Part shown: positions 1 to 12,318 of the stretch, one piece after another
Layout of the letters: every line of letters begins with the position of its first letter
Numbering within the stretch: position 1 is the stretch's first letter
DNA from: Leptidea sinapis
Taxonomy: Eukaryota; Arthropoda; Insecta; Lepidoptera; Pieridae
Length of the DNA stretch: 64,000 nt
Direction: 5' to 3'
NCBI RefSeq assembly: GCF_905404315.1
Contig: NC_066294.1
Coordinates: 10,565,501 to 10,629,500, forward strand
Notes under the pieces: generated by a model
What the model saw: the letters and a program-made list of their open reading frames with translations, nothing else
Databases searched by the model: none
What the model was told of the DNA's origin: nothing
Position numbers and translations under genes: made by a program

Positions 1-688
1 TTGTATGTTATAAATTAAAAAATACCGTCATATGAATTCAATGAGGCGAAAACTTTTATAATTACTTTTTAATAAAAAACTCTGAAAGTTGTAAATCTTA
101 ACTCCACCCACAGGGACAAAACACCATTTAAATGAATCTAGTCAAATTTGTTTTACTTCACAGATATATGTGTCATTCATTCACAAAATCTTAAAGTCTT
201 TTATTGAAAATGAAAGATTCTATTTGACTTACACACATGATGTTAGAGTTTATACAATATTTGTGACGAAAGACTGTGATAAATATTATAAATTTTTTTG
301 CGAATAAAATGTTAACAACATCAGTAGTGTGGGTGGCTCAGGGCGGCAATACTTTACAATAGACTTAATACACCCGGGATTAGTATTTAGTACCGATAAG
401 CCCCTTTTATAGAAAAATGAACAATAGTTCTTTCATGTAAATGAAATGAAGGGAGACTAATGTACACATTATCAGATAAGGGATATTTTTGTAAAATCAC
501 ACATAATTCCGGCCAACTGGTCTAATTAAATTCGATTGCGGTCTATCGTGTTTGAATAAAATTGATATCTGTGGTAAATTAGCAATATGGTATTTATTGA
601 TTAAGATTCGAATCTGTTAGACTTATAACCAACTATATATCGCAGTCTACAAACTATTTATTTACTTACAATTTGATGGTTAAAGGGA

Positions 689-1100
689 TCAATTTATTCA
701 AACAAAACAAATCGTATAACTATATTTACAATTACAATACCATGACTACATAAAATTAAACCTATTATTACATTGAAGCGTAGCAAGAATACTGACAGCA
801 TTTCCGCGTTGGATAGCAAGGCTGATCTGTTGACCGGGATAGCTGCCAGCGCTTGGGTTTCCAGTAGCCTTATTAAAGCGCGAAGATAGTATTTTGAACA
901 TTCTCCGCGCCTCTGGGCCCCACGGGCCAACTGTCTCGATACCAAACGGCACAAAGATGTATGACTCACTAAGACCAATATATTTGCGATGCTTGCCGTC
1001 TTCGGCAGTCGAAGCAGCAGCCCCAGCACTAACTATTTCTTACTTTTGTAGCCGCCTTGGGCACTTTTTGGTAGGGGAAAATATTATGAGTTTGCGTCAC
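689..1100 (-). mobile_element. LINE 3' end (family H)
   Basis: The minus strand reads GIETVGPWGPEARRMFKILS and ISLAIQRGNAVSILATLQ, the extreme C-terminus of a reverse-transcriptase ORF, followed by 3' UTR. A better preserved copy of the same family lies at 12822-13290. Truncated at its 5' side; a dead copy. Confidence 0.7.
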
Positions 1101-1269
1101 CGACATGCTTATGACTAGCGCACGCGATAAAATATAAGTTGTTTGAAGGCAAATATTGGCGGAATTAACACGAAAGAACATTTGGATAATTATGGATTTC
1201 CGCAAAGTAACGCCCACTTCAATAAATAATATCACAGTAAAATTGTAATCAGAAATGGCCCACAATAAT

Positions 1270-1888
1270 CACGTGTTATATTATTTTTCCAGTATGTAAA
1301 ACCAGACACAAAATCCCAGCAATAGACATCATATAACACGGTAACACCCGCACGTGCCACGTATATTTAGGCATTAGTAAAATCGATGGATGGTATACCC
1401 TTCTCGAAACTTTCTAACGACATAACCGCGTGCAATTGATATGCCCCCAGAGTAGGCCCATTGTAAAGAAAGGAAAATCCCTATTCGAAAATCTTGTGAG
1501 AGTAAAGTCGGGCATCAGTATTCGTAGCATGTCGCGTGGTGTCGGTCCCTCCCCGCGGTAAACTCCTTCAGTAATTTGACTTTGTTATAACTCAGTTTAC
1601 TTGTTTGTCGCTGTAGATTTATTAGTTTAATGAAATAACCAGCTGTTTGAGGTGTCGCTAATTATGATTCCTGTAGTTAAATTGTTATTACGTTAAAACA
1701 TTGTAATTAGTTTTAGTTGAAACTGTACATGTGTTAGATTAGGTATGCTTATAAAAGTGTTATTGAAGCGAAACTTTACGTGTGTTGCAATATTACAATT
1801 GACACATGACATTGACTTTTGATATATATATTCAAGATAGATTGACGGATGAGATAATATAATCAGAGTTCTGAATAATAATACATAG
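1270..1888. other. No recognisable feature
   Basis: About 600 bases without a convincing ORF, repeat family or RNA gene. A GC-richer patch near 1510-1560 stands out slightly but has no readable signal. Confidence 0.5.
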
Positions 1889-1891
1889 TTA

Positions 1892-2331
1892 CTAGTGGAC
1901 CGACAGACGTTGTCCTGTACACACGTCTTAAATTTGAAAAATCGGTCCAACCGTTAGAAAGCGTTCACTAACATACATATGAGCAGGAGAATTATATTAT
2001 ATGGACGGAATTGAGAATCTAAACCAATCTAATATTCACTGGAACACACAAGAAAATCATCAAAATCGGTCCAGCCATGTAGGAAGTAGTTCAATTGTGA
2101 ACCTAAACCATTCTCGAATCCACCTGAAGACACATACCAATCTCAAATTCACTGGAACACACAAAAAAATCATCAAAATTGGTCTAGCCGTTTAGGAGGT
2201 AGTTCAATTGTGAATCAAAACCATTCTTGAATTCACCTGAAGATACACAGAAAGTTTTATTAAAATCGGTCAAGCCGTTTAGGAGAAGTTCAGTTACAAC
2301 AGACGCACATAAAATATATATATATATATAT
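1892..2331 (-). mobile_element. Non-autonomous Helitron, unit 1 of a tandem pair
   Basis: The 3' terminus on the minus strand is GTCGGTCCACTAG followed by T, the CTRR-T end expected for Helitrons, with the ACAACGTCTGTCGG motif common to lepidopteran copies. Inside are about four repeats of a unit containing ATCGGTCCAGCCGTTTAGGAG, spaced about 85-125 bases. No coding capacity. Confidence 0.65.
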
Positions 2332-2332
2332 A

Positions 2333-2780
2333 CTAGTGGACCCAACAGACGTTGTCCTGTACATACGTCTTAAATTTGAAAAATCGGTCCAGCCGTTAGG
2401 AGGAGTTCACTAACATACACATGAGCAGGAGAATTATATTATATAGACGGAATTGAGAATATAAACCAATCTCAAATTCACTGAAACAAACGAATAAATC
2501 ATCAAAATCGGTCCAGCCGTTTAATAGGTAGTTTAATTGTGAATCTAAACCATTCTTGAATCCACCTGAAGACACACACCAATCTCAAATTCACTGGAAC
2601 ACACAAAAATATCATCAAAATCGGTCCAGCCGTTTAGGAGGTAGTTCAATGTGAATTGTGAATCTAAACCATCCTCGAATCCCCTTGAACTCACACAAAA
2701 AAATTCATCAAACTCGGTCCAGCCGTCTAGGAGGAGTTCAGTGACATACACACGCACACAAGAAATATATATATAAAGAA
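2333..2780 (-). mobile_element. Non-autonomous Helitron, unit 2 of a tandem pair
   Basis: Second head-to-tail copy of the element at 1892, again ending GGTCCACTAG on the minus strand, separated from unit 1 by a TA-rich tract. It has the same internal repeat units near 2385, 2510, 2622 and 2717. Both share the start ACATACGTCTTAAATTTGAA-like segment, so the pair arose by tandem insertion or duplication. Confidence 0.65.
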
Positions 2781-2930
2781 TAAGATATATGCTATAAAAT
2801 GAGCTATCTGTAGTTATAATTATGTCCCGTGAAAATAAGTCCATACGTTTCCGAGATTAACCGAAGCAAAAAGAAAAACAATCAAAAATGTTTCAAATTT
2901 GCTTATAATTGTCAAATAAATCTATGATAA

Positions 2931-3195
2931 GCGCGAGTATTACACATTTAAATAAAACACTTTTAAAAGGATTAAAACGCGTGTAATTGTAACTGCGTTT
3001 TTAAATTACGTTTTGTGTAAAAGTTACATTAAACTGAACTGTCCCCCTGAAAACGTGATATGAAAAAGTCTGGAATCGTTGGGTTAGCTTAAATAATAAT
3101 AAAAATGTTACTTTTATGCTAAATCTTATGTAAAAACGCAGATACAATTACCCGCGTTTTAATCCTTTTAATAGTGTTTCATTTAATTGTGAATA
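2931..3195. mobile_element. MITE-like element with about 58-bp inverted repeats
   Basis: The left arm (about 2944-3003) and the right arm (about 3130-3190) are inverted copies sharing AAAAGGATTAAAACGCG and GTAATTGTA then CTGCGTTTTT. The interior of about 125 bases has no ORF. Exact ends and target duplication are unclear. A half copy with the left arm is at 43826-43905. Confidence 0.6.
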
Positions 3196-3720
3196 ATTTG
3201 AAATATTATATCTAATTATTAAAAAATATTATTTTACTATGAAACAGACTGTATTTTGAAATACAAGCCACAAATCAAACGTAAGTCGCGATTCTATTTT
3301 GAATTCTATTAAATCGAGGCATTGTCGTGGCCAATCCTATTCAGTTTTGAATAGCGAACGTCAAATTGCATTGAACGGACGTTAGAGGACCCATCGAGTA
3401 CCGTTGCAGGGGGGTTAAAAATTTGAATGGAATATAGTAATGAATGGTAGGTTACGCCCACCACGCTCTTCAGTCGAACTTCCGACCACTTGGACCCTGG
3501 TCACAATGGATGAGACGGCACGGACTCAATCTGATATTGAAATTGGAACTGAGCTAACTCCGATATGCCTTTATTACTGCTACGAGTGCGGAAATCGATT
3601 ACGCTATACTGATACTCCTAAATATGAATTAGCGATTGAATTTGAATGAACTTTGATATTTTACACGTAGTTTTAGATCTTATTTTAATTTAAATTAATT
3701 ATAATCACTAATGTCACTTA
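3195..3720. other. No recognisable feature
   Basis: A 69-codon open frame starts at 3440 on the plus strand but shows no domain, leader or repeat similarity; I do not call it a gene. Confidence 0.45.
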
Positions 3721-3724
3721 TGCT

Positions 3725-3962
3725 ATAAGAAAACTTAAATGGCGCTGGACAGGACACAAATGGAGCAAATATATCACAGACTGGTAATCCAGAAACCTAA
3801 AAAGGAAACGGGAGGGACAATACAGGAGACGGTCATACGAACTTAGGACGATAGCAGGCAAGACATTGTCAAGGTTAGCAAAAGATAGAAAAGAGTGGAA
3901 GAAGTTGGAAGAGGCCTTTGTCAATAGACATTCAGATAGTGATAGATAAATAGTAAAGGATA
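3725..3962 (+). mobile_element. RTE-like LINE 3' end fragment
   Basis: Reads KLKWRWTGHKWSKYITDW, then RRSYELRTIAGKTLSRLAKD and RKEWKKLEEAFVNRH: the typical C-terminal tail of lepidopteran RTE-type ORFs (WRWTGH...W...AQDR..W..L.EAFV). Interrupted by a stop after ITDW; decayed. Confidence 0.65.
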
Positions 3963-4189
3963 GTATGTAAGTATGTATGTAAATTCTAATATCTGAAAAA
4001 AGGCTATATTATTATTATTTTAATAGATAATTGAAGAAATCGAAAAGAAATGTATATTATTCGCCAAAATACAAAAAAAGAGAGAATTGGGAATCAAATA
4101 CAAGACGAACAGCATGACTGAAAAATTCTAGAGAGTACTATTCTTTGAGATTTAGATCCAGTTGGATCTAAAGTCATACATAATAGTTA

Positions 4190-5475
4190 GTACAAATCAA
4201 ATCAAATCAAAATCATTTTATTCACGTAGCTCAAGTAAATGACACTTATGTATGTCAAAAGTTTGACATTCACTGAGAAGTTTGATGATCTTTAATGAGA
4301 ATTTTTTAAATCAGATTGAATATGTTACAATGTTGTTGAGACTATCTAAGTTGAACTATTTAATATTGAAATTGTTTAACTTGAGAAAATCTTAATTTAT
4401 TACTTAAATTTTATGTATATTAATAAGTAAGTAAAGGTCATTTATTAGTAAAATCTTTTATTGATTATAAAATATATTTTATTCTTAGTTACAATTCTTG
4501 AATGAATATGTACATTAGAATTTTGTGTATGTACATTATTAGTACCATTATTTAATCCTATATATAAGTAACAATTGGTTAGAGTGAGAGAAGGAGCATG
4601 CTTACCGCTGCCGTATGCGTGAGAGAAAGGGAAGTCGGACAGACTGGCAAAGGTAGACACCTTCGTAACGCGTTACGTTACGGTTGACCCTACCTTAAGA
4701 AGTTATTCTTCAAAATGTAAAATTGTATCTGTTCCTACACGACTATGCCTATGACGTTCGGCAAATTGTAAGTAATAGAGTTACCTTAGGTAAGGAACTC
4801 TAGAAAAGCAGTAATTTTAGGTTAACATATTTATTATCATAAAGAATTTTTACAATTCACTTATATGAGAACTTAAAATCTCATAAAGTTATACTTAATA
4901 TTCGCAAGAAACGTATTGAATAAGATGGTAAATCACATTGGTCGTAGATTTAATTTATGTCGAAGTTAAAGAGTATTTTAAATTGGATTTTTTTTTATTA
5001 GTCAACTTTCCAGTATGTTTACGATATAGATTACATTTTAATTTAATTTACATTTATATTAAGAATGTATCTAAAATAATTCCTCAAATCAAACCTACAT
5101 TTTGCTAATATATTTCTTATATTTGCATACATTTAGTGAAGTTATCCAATCTCATAACAGTTTTGTTGATATGAGCGCCCGTCGTGTCAAATCTTGGAGA
5201 CAATTCAATGCGCGGTCACGAAGGGTCCGTCCCTGTCCCTCGATCAGCGCCCTAGTACTGATCATTAATGATAGCATCCCTTAATACGATACTGTGCAAT
5301 GTAGGTTACTGTGCAAACATTACTCTGGGGTGTCTTTGATATTGAGGTCGATGGACTTTCGAACTAACGATAAAATTAATATTCTTGTACAGGAAACGCA
5401 AAATGGATATTTTAAGATTTGATAATTTGATTTTAGGAAGCTAACTATTGAATTGTAGGGATACAGAAGAGTGAT
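4190..5475. other. AT-rich spacer with a LINE-tail remnant
   Basis: Starts with (CAAAT)n, CAAATCAAATCAAATC, which looks like the reversed microsatellite tail of a LINE on the minus strand. The rest to 5475 holds no supported gene; a GC-richer block at 4590-4690 is unexplained. Confidence 0.4.
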
Positions 5476-5477
5476 CT

Positions 5478-5790
5478 ACCAGTGGGAGGCTCCTTTGCAT
5501 AGAATGCCGGTTAGATTATGGGTACCAAGACGGGACCAGTTTCTGCCATGGAGAAGTAATGTGTAAGCATTATTGTGTTTCGGTCTGAAGTGCGCCGTAG
5601 CTTGTGAAATTACTGGGCAAATGAGACTTAACGTCTTATGTCTCCGCAATTGTAGTGCCGCTCAGAATTTTTGGGTTTTTAAATAATCTTGAGCGGCACT
5701 GTATTGCAATTGGCAATGGGCAAGGTGTATCAGCTATCATCAACAGAACGTCCTGCTCGTCTCGTCTCTTATTTTCATAAAGAAATAAAA
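5478..5790 (+). repeat. Family B interspersed repeat
   Basis: About 310-bp repeat, the commonest in this window. Consensus landmarks in order: CCAGTGGGAGGCTCCTTTGC, TTTCGGTCTGAAGG, CTGGGCAAATGAGACTTAAC, a palindromic block (GTGCCGCTCAGAATT ... CCTGAGCGGCAC), CGTCCTGCTCGTCTCGTC and a TTTTCATAAA tail. No coding capacity. It is a lepidopteran-type repeat; whether it is a SINE or a Helitron-like Lep1-type element I cannot decide. Confidence 0.75.
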
Positions 5791-5820
5791 TGATATGGCT
5801 AGCTAGCCATTTTATATATA

Positions 5821-5915
5821 CTAGGGCAGCGCAGGACCGACCATCGTGGAGATTTTTGGCGGAGGCCTTTGTCCAGCAGTGGATATCTTCCGGCTTATAA
5901 TAATGATGATGATAC
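5821..5915 (+). mobile_element. RTE-clade LINE 3' terminal fragment
   Basis: GGCAGCGCAGGACCGACC, then GAGGCCTTTGTCCAGCAGTG and a tail of GATGAT units. It is the same 3' end as the RTE copies at 19858 (minus), 49118 (plus) and 55971 (minus). Confidence 0.7.
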
Positions 5916-6037
5916 AAGAGAGTTATTTGGATATCGTAGAGAGAATTGTATAGACCATAGAGATAAGCTTCACAAGCTGATGAAACTCACATGATCAAAG
6001 TTCGTAACTCATGTGATAACTAATCACTTGCTTATAA

Positions 6038-7092
6038 CATTTCAAAGTGAAAAGAAACCAAGCTATGTATGACGAAGTGAACGATATTCTATCTGACATC
6101 GTGTACTGGTTTTGCGCTAATAACCTGTTGTTAAATAGCAAGAAAACGAAATATATAAAATTTACCGTACCAAATGTCAAAAATGTTAATGCAAGTGTTT
6201 TGTTAAACGGAGAGGTGATAAAATCGGTGGAATCTGCTAAATTTCTTGGCATTACTCTGGATTCCAAATTACAATGGGGCCCCCATATTAAAGAATTGGC
6301 GAACAGACTTAGTTCTGCAGCATACGCGGCTAAAAAGATTAGACAATTAACTGACATAGATACGGCGCGACTTGTATACTTTAGTTACTTCCATAGTATT
6401 ATGTCCTACGGTATATTGCTGTGGGGCAGCGCTGCCGATATTAATACAATATTTGTGCTGCAGAAGAGGGCTATTCGCGCTATTTATAACCTAGATCCTA
6501 AGGAATCATTGAGAGCAAAATTCAAATAAATTAACATCTTGACTGTTGCTTCTCAATATATTCTTGATAATGTAATGTATGTTCATAGGCACATAAGTGA
6601 ATTTGCCAGAAACTGTCATTACCATAATGTTAACACCAGGAACAGACATAAGCTTATAATGCGTGCTACTCGGCTAAATGCAGTTAACAAGTCTTTTGTG
6701 GGGCGATGTATATTCTTTTACAACAGGATCCCAGAGAATGTTGAAAACAAAAGTATTACGTTATTCAAAAGAATTGTTAAAAAAGGTTTGTGTGGTAAAG
6801 GTTACTATAACATAAATGACTTTCTTAATGATACTACAGATTGGGAATGGAGCGACCGCCCTCAGGCTATTAAATAATAAGTTTAATTGTACAATGTTAC
6901 TTTGTTACTTTGTAAATGTTACTTTAGTTGTAAAACATATTTTTGATGAAAAAATAAAGCCCGCTGAGTTTGTTGCGCCCATTCTTCTCAGGCCTGAGGC
7001 ATTCATTTTGAAATGGGTGGTAGTTTTATTGACTTTCAATAAGTGATTTCACATTCTATTTTGAATAAAAATATTTGAATTTGAATTTGAAT
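6038..7092 (+). mobile_element. 5'-truncated jockey/CR1-like LINE (family A)
   Basis: Reads the C-terminal third of a non-LTR reverse-transcriptase ORF: SKKTKYIKFTVPNVKNVNAS, FLGITLDSKLQWGPHIKELA, RLVYFSYFHSIMSYGILLWG and the end DTTDWEWSDRPQAIK at 6877. A single in-frame TAA at 6527 replaces a codon that is Glu in the related 59 kb copy, so it is dead. The 3' UTR ends AATAAAAATATTTGAATTTG with short TTTGAA repeats. The catalytic FADD region is missing. Confidence 0.88.
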
Positions 7093-7300
7093 AACAAGCA
7101 TCCGGTTAATGCGAGTGCCACCGACAGTCCCCTATGCTGGTCTTGCATAGAGGTAAAAGAGACAGCCACACAGTTTGTTTTGGAATGCTGGCTACGTACT
7201 GGACGAAACAATTGGGGTCATAAAGGTCAAAAATCTTGCTGAGGTCATAGGTGACATCGTGGTGACATCATAGGTTGGATGAAGTACATAGAGGAGTTGA
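7093..7300 (+). mobile_element. LINE C-terminal fragment with zinc-knuckle-like cysteines
   Basis: Plus frame reads NKHPVNASATDSPLCWSCIE then ATQFVLECW, resembling the CxxC...H...C end of R1/jockey-type ORF2 proteins. It directly abuts the tail of the family A LINE, which may have inserted into it. Frame is soon lost. Confidence 0.45.
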
Positions 7301-7629
7301 GATGACAAGATTAGCCGTTCACCTCCCTCCCCCACCTTGCAAAATAGACTCATAGTAGCTGTCGAATTACACAGAATAGCCCGTGATTACCTATCCTGAA
7401 AAAAAAATAAAGAGATAATAAAAGCATAAGTTTTATGGTCACGAAAGAAAACACACATTATAGTTAAAAGCAACGCACTGCTGAAACTCATCATACATGG
7501 CAAGACTCCGCGAAAAATGAAGTATGTGCCTTGAAAGGATATTTTGGCAAACAATTTATGCCAGTGGTTTGGCAAGAGCATCCGTATCATATTCAGGACC
7601 GTCCATGTTGCCGCAGTGATCGCCAAACT

Positions 7630-9720
7630 ACGTTAAAATTGTAGGATAACAAAAGTAGAAAAAAACCTACTCAATGATAATTTCAGCGGTTTTATGAATT
7701 ATATTTCTATATCAATTTAAAGTAATTTCATATTTATTAAAATCAATTATATTATTACAAAAAAAAGGAAAACTACTATTTCGTATTATGCTAAAGGAGT
7801 TGCAAATAAAAATAATTTAATAAAAAATATAGGTTTCTTTTTGTAAATACTTTCTCTTAACACTTGCGTTTTTATTTGTCAATTCATGTTCCTCTATTGA
7901 TTTATGTAGCATTTTTATATTATCTCAGTAAGTGAATTTGTAATTTTTGTTGATATTAATAATGTTTCTGAAAGCATGCTTGCAATTGAAATCATATGTA
8001 CGATCTATAGATGGGAAGATGAATAAAGACGAAGAAGAGAGAAGAAATCTTGGGACAAGTGTCATAAATAATTATAAAGAATTTCCATAACTCAATTAGG
8101 AGCTTAAAACTTTAATTATTTCTGTTGGTAAATTATTACTTGATATATACAGAATTACACTATATGTAACGACTGTTGTAATGTTTGTGTTTGACTTCAA
8201 AACGTTTGTTGCATAGAAAACTTTACATTCACTTTTATCTTTTAAAGCATATGCCTGTTTGAAGACGTTATTTTTAATTTAATCTTATTGTGTTAAGCAT
8301 TTCGTTCAAAAGGACCACTAATTCTAGCGCTCTGTGGACGATCTTTAGGCACCCAAAACTATCATAAGGAAATTTATCGAGACTATAATTTCTACTAGGT
8401 GATAGTGACTAAATGACCGTCCAGCTTTATAATAATGTGATTGACAGTAGCTTCTTATCAGTTATCCTTAAATCTTAAAACATTTTTTTTATAAAAATTG
8501 ACAAGTGTTGAGGAGTTTAATACGTAGATTAATTTTTAAAGAGCTTTGGAAATAAAATAATAATTTTTGTATCGTTGCAAACAAGATCTAAGTCTTACTA
8601 ATAGAATGGCTACAAAATTAATGCAAATAGATCCATTTTTGTATATTTATTTACTATTATATTATTATTTACTTGTATAATACCGGTCTAAGGCTCTGCG
8701 TATATGATGGGTTATGAGATGATTGACATAGCTATGTTTTTCTCTGTCGTCAAACAGTAGTGTACAACTGTTATGAAAAAAACATTTGTCAAATACAATA
8801 ACAAATAAATTTTATGTAAAGTTGCATAATTTACCTCTTATCCATTTAGCTTGACCTTTTTTAATTATATTTTTAATCTTATGAAGTCCATTTACTTACA
8901 AACACAAACTGAAACATTACTTACATTATATTATACAAATAATAAATTTATGTACGACATTAATTGAAAAACTTGTTTGAACTATCTATGATAGCTTATC
9001 CTTTAAAATACATTAATGTAAGTATCGTAAGCGAGGCAAAATTTATAGCCTACAGTTACAAAACCTGATTTAATTGAGCATAAAATATTTAAGATTTTGT
9101 TGACAAAGGATATCTCTTTACCCTTTCTTAAGCTGATCGTAAATTAAATGCACTTGTGTGCTTAGAGCAGACGCATGTCGCAACCATTAGAAACCCCAAT
9201 GCAATAGTTGCAAGCACAAATCATTGCATAGAAAAACATGGTTTTCAGGGTCATTAATTGCGTTACTATTCAATAAGAAGCCCTATTATTATTAACATAA
9301 AGAATATTTTAATTATTACAATTTATTCTAGCGTAGTGATTTTCGAAAATGGGCCTTAGTTGATCTATAAGAAGACATATTATAAATGGGATTTACGAAT
9401 GGGGATGAATAACATGGTGACCTATATCTCCGGAGAGAAACTGAGTAGCATTAGCTGTGTCTACTGGGGATAATATTTATAGGGTGCATTATGCATGTGA
9501 CATTTTTATGTTTTCGGCATCATATCGTTGATAGTGAGCTATTGTTCGTTTCCTTTCTGTAAATTGCTAGATTTGATTCAATGCGTGGATATTAGATTCG
9601 GCAAAATGCGTCAATGGATACTTAAGGGACGAAAACTTTGTGAACATAGTTTTAAATTTTTGAGTCTAAATGAAACAGGATTTTTTTATGGAATTGAAGG
9701 ATATACGAGCGTACGGGTCA
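7630..9720. other. AT-rich spacer, nothing recognised
   Basis: About 2 kb of AT-rich DNA with no ORF, repeat family, tRNA or splice-consistent exon that I can support. Confidence 0.5.
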
Positions 9721-9724
9721 GACT

Positions 9725-10015
9725 CCAGAGGATGCACAAATGCTTTGCCGGCGGCTTTGGAAAAGTCGCACACTTTTTTGTAGTCCTGGAAACACTGCAC
9801 AAGGAAGCCCATTCCACAGTTTGGTTGTACTGGGAAGAAAGTTACTTGAAAATCAGATTTTAGAAGAACGCCAAATATCCAGATGGTGGGAATGATTTAC
9901 TAATTTGTGATGTGTCTTCCGAAGGTGGAATTCGACGGCGGTGGTAGGTCTTACAGCTCTTCAGCATCGCTTCTGTGCTTCCTCTGGTCTAGCAAGGACC
10001 ACCAGAAAACCTACA
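9725..10015 (-). mobile_element. LINE C-terminal fragment (family D)
   Basis: Minus-strand remnant of an ORF2 C-terminus of the kind HxLDVWRSSTVxFxxNFLPxT, corrupted by stops. Related copies are at 10311-10525 and 39372-39575. Ends near a TAGCAAGGAYCAYCAGGAAA motif shared with the second copy. Confidence 0.6.
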
Positions 10016-10030
10016 CCCTTGTTTTTTTAA

Positions 10031-10309
10031 AAATGCAAATAAGGGACGAGTCGAGCAGGACCCTCAGCTGATGGTAATTAGTATGCCCTGCCCCTTAAAA
10101 TACAGTGCCACTCAGGATTCTTGTAAAACCCAAAAATTCTGAGCGAACATAAGATGATAAGTCTCATTTGCCCAGTAATTTCGCTAGCTACGGCGCCATT
10201 CAGACCGAAACACAATAATGTTTACACATTACTGCTTCACAACATAAATAGGCGGCGTTGTGGTTCCCATAATAAAGCCGGCTTCCTGTGCAAAGGAGCC
10301 TCCCACTGG
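10031..10309 (-). repeat. Family B interspersed repeat
   Basis: Reverse-oriented family B copy, from the TAAGGGACGAG tail side to CCTCCCACTGGT. Part of the palindromic block is deleted (CTGAGCG joins directly to AACATAAGATG). It sits between two family D LINE fragments. Confidence 0.75.
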
Positions 10310-10310
10310 T

Positions 10311-10525
10311 ACTTGGAAGAAAGTTGCTTGAAAACCACACTGTAGAAGAGCGCCAAACGTCCAGTTGCTGGGAATGATATACCAATATGTGTCGTGTCTT
10401 GCGATGTGATAAATTTATTTTTTCTATATCTCTGCCTTTAATGTCTGGTCTTACAGGTTTTCAACGTCGCTTCTGTGCTGCCTCTGATGTAGCAAGGATC
10501 ATCAGGAAACCCGCACTCTTGTTTC
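10311..10525 (-). mobile_element. LINE C-terminal fragment (family D), second copy
   Basis: Minus strand reads YHSQQLDVWRSSTVWFSSNF, the C-terminal signature of this family. Adjoins the family B repeat at 10309. The first family D piece 300 bases upstream overlaps it in content, so these are two insertions or a duplication rather than one split copy. Confidence 0.65.
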
Positions 10526-11170
10526 TCCAAAATCTTCTTTCCTCCTCAATTAAACAGTATAAGCAGATAAATATTGCAAGTAGTGCTTCAAAAGTGAAAA
10601 AGAGAACATTTACAGTTAAAAACTCATCTATAAATGAACTTCTGTCCTCTGATAAATTTCTCTCTGTTATTTCCTATGCAATTCGTTTCTTGATTTATAG
10701 CTAAGAGTATTGCTTCATTTCTTTCTGGGAATTGTTCATCTAAATCACGAAACTGTTCCATATCTGTTTCATTAAGCGGGCTACAAAGACAATTATGAGA
10801 CTGTTATTTTGTGCTTAATGAAACACGACAAAGGCGGTTTTCGCAGGCAAGCAATTTGAATAGAATTACAAGAAATTTATTGTTTAATTCTTGTCCCTTC
10901 TTCATCGGGAAAAACGCAGCTGATTTTCTATTGTCTGCTAAATTACTGTATGGGTTTAACTGTAGTGTAGTTTGCTTATGCAAATCAATGCTTAGATAAA
11001 TATTATGTCCGAAATTTGTATTGAAGCTTTTATTTTTATTTATTTTGTGTTTGTATTACATGAGTTTAATCTAGTATATTAAATATTAATCTCGGGTTAT
11101 TACGCAGCTGTGGATTTCTAAATTACTTAAAAAATCCTTAATGGTTAAATGGTTTCTATCCTAATGTTCG
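10525..11170. other. No recognisable feature
   Basis: AT-rich spacer. Open frames near 10387-10704 and 10811-10999 show no domain and are not supported. Confidence 0.45.
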
Positions 11171-11179
11171 TTTGTATGT

Positions 11180-11330
11180 TTATATATTTTTTGATGAAGA
11201 AAAAAGCCCGCTGTGTTTATTGCGCCCATTCTTCTCAGGTCTGAGGCATTCTTTTTGGAATGGGTGGTAGTTTTTCACTTTCAATAAGTGAAGTCACATC
11301 CTATTTTGAATAAAAATATTTGAATTTGAT
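11180..11330 (+). mobile_element. Family A LINE 3' UTR only
   Basis: AAAGCCCGCTGTGTTTATTG through GGGTGGTAGTTTTTCACTTT to the tail TTGAATAAAAATATTTGAAT; matches the 3' UTR of the copy ending at 7092. Confidence 0.8.
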
Positions 11331-12138
11331 TACGATAAAGGTTGTATTTCATAACTAGCAATAAATGAACCAACCGATTATATTATTATATATTATCTTT
11401 GTCGCTTTAATTAAAACTAAAATATTTGTTTCAGAAATTTCCGCCAAATTAAATATTTTCGTTATAAAATTAGATATTTAAAAGTGCATAGTTATTTCTT
11501 GTTAGATTGTAGGGAACCTTTCATATGCGAGTCCGTCTTTATGTTTTCTTAAATTCTTTGTGGGTAGTTTTTAAAATAAATTTGAAAAAGTGTTACATGT
11601 ATTTAAATGTTACTTCTTCTTGTTAAATATGACTGCTGACTGTAGAATAAGTCGGTCATAAGTCGATTTTAGTATATATGCGACTACCGGATGGGGAAGT
11701 TAATAATAATAATATTAATATGGCCGTTAGTTAAAATATAGTTTTTCAAGTGAAAACTTCTTCAGGCAAGCTGATAATTGCATTGAAGGTAATGAATGAC
11801 ACGAGTAATTTATATGTTATATGTTTATAGTATTTTATGCAAAAGTTGTATGAGAAGGGTCAAAAAACGTGAGTGGGGTGGGTCAATAAATGACCCCAAG
11901 AGCGTTTTTTGATATAATTATTCAACGAGTAGCACACAATAATATATCTACGACTAGTTAATTTTAAATGAAACAAAAATAAAAACATACAAAAGGTGTG
12001 TATGTAGGCGGCATGCAAAAAAACTGTCCTTTTTGGAGACATTATAGTGCGATAAGCAATGCTTTTTTAGGCCATAGAGTATAGACTTTTTCAAAGACTC
12101 AATAAAGTATGTACTTATATTTGTGATCGTGTCTGTAA
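11331..12138. other. AT-rich spacer, nothing recognised
   Basis: No supported gene, RNA or repeat family in about 800 bases. Confidence 0.5.
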
Positions 12139-12139
12139 A

Positions 12140-12318
12140 AATATTATTGCACAAATTATCTTGCCCCAAACTAGCCATAGGCCGTAGTCTGTATCATGGT
12201 GCAAGACAACGTTTTATTTAATGCGATATAGACGATATGCACCTACCAGGATTTGAACCCGGAACCTCTAGCTCAGTGAGCAGGATTACTTACCACTGGG
12301 CAATATGGGTTACATATA
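12140..12318 (-). repeat. tRNA-derived SINE (family F)
   Basis: The minus strand has a tRNA-like head with a B-box (GGGTTCAAATCC) and an A-box-like segment, then TAGGTGCA and the body ending CTTGCCCC-like sequence (TTGGGGCAAGATAATTTGTG on the minus strand). Same family as 16447, 36352 and 62327. Confidence 0.75.

Noticed and set aside
1892..2780. CRISPR-like array because of spaced repeats
   Set aside because: The repeats are degenerate, of uneven spacing, lie inside a Helitron and are in eukaryotic DNA.
3440..3649. 69-codon plus-strand frame with two cysteines near its end
   Set aside because: Too short and without family resemblance.
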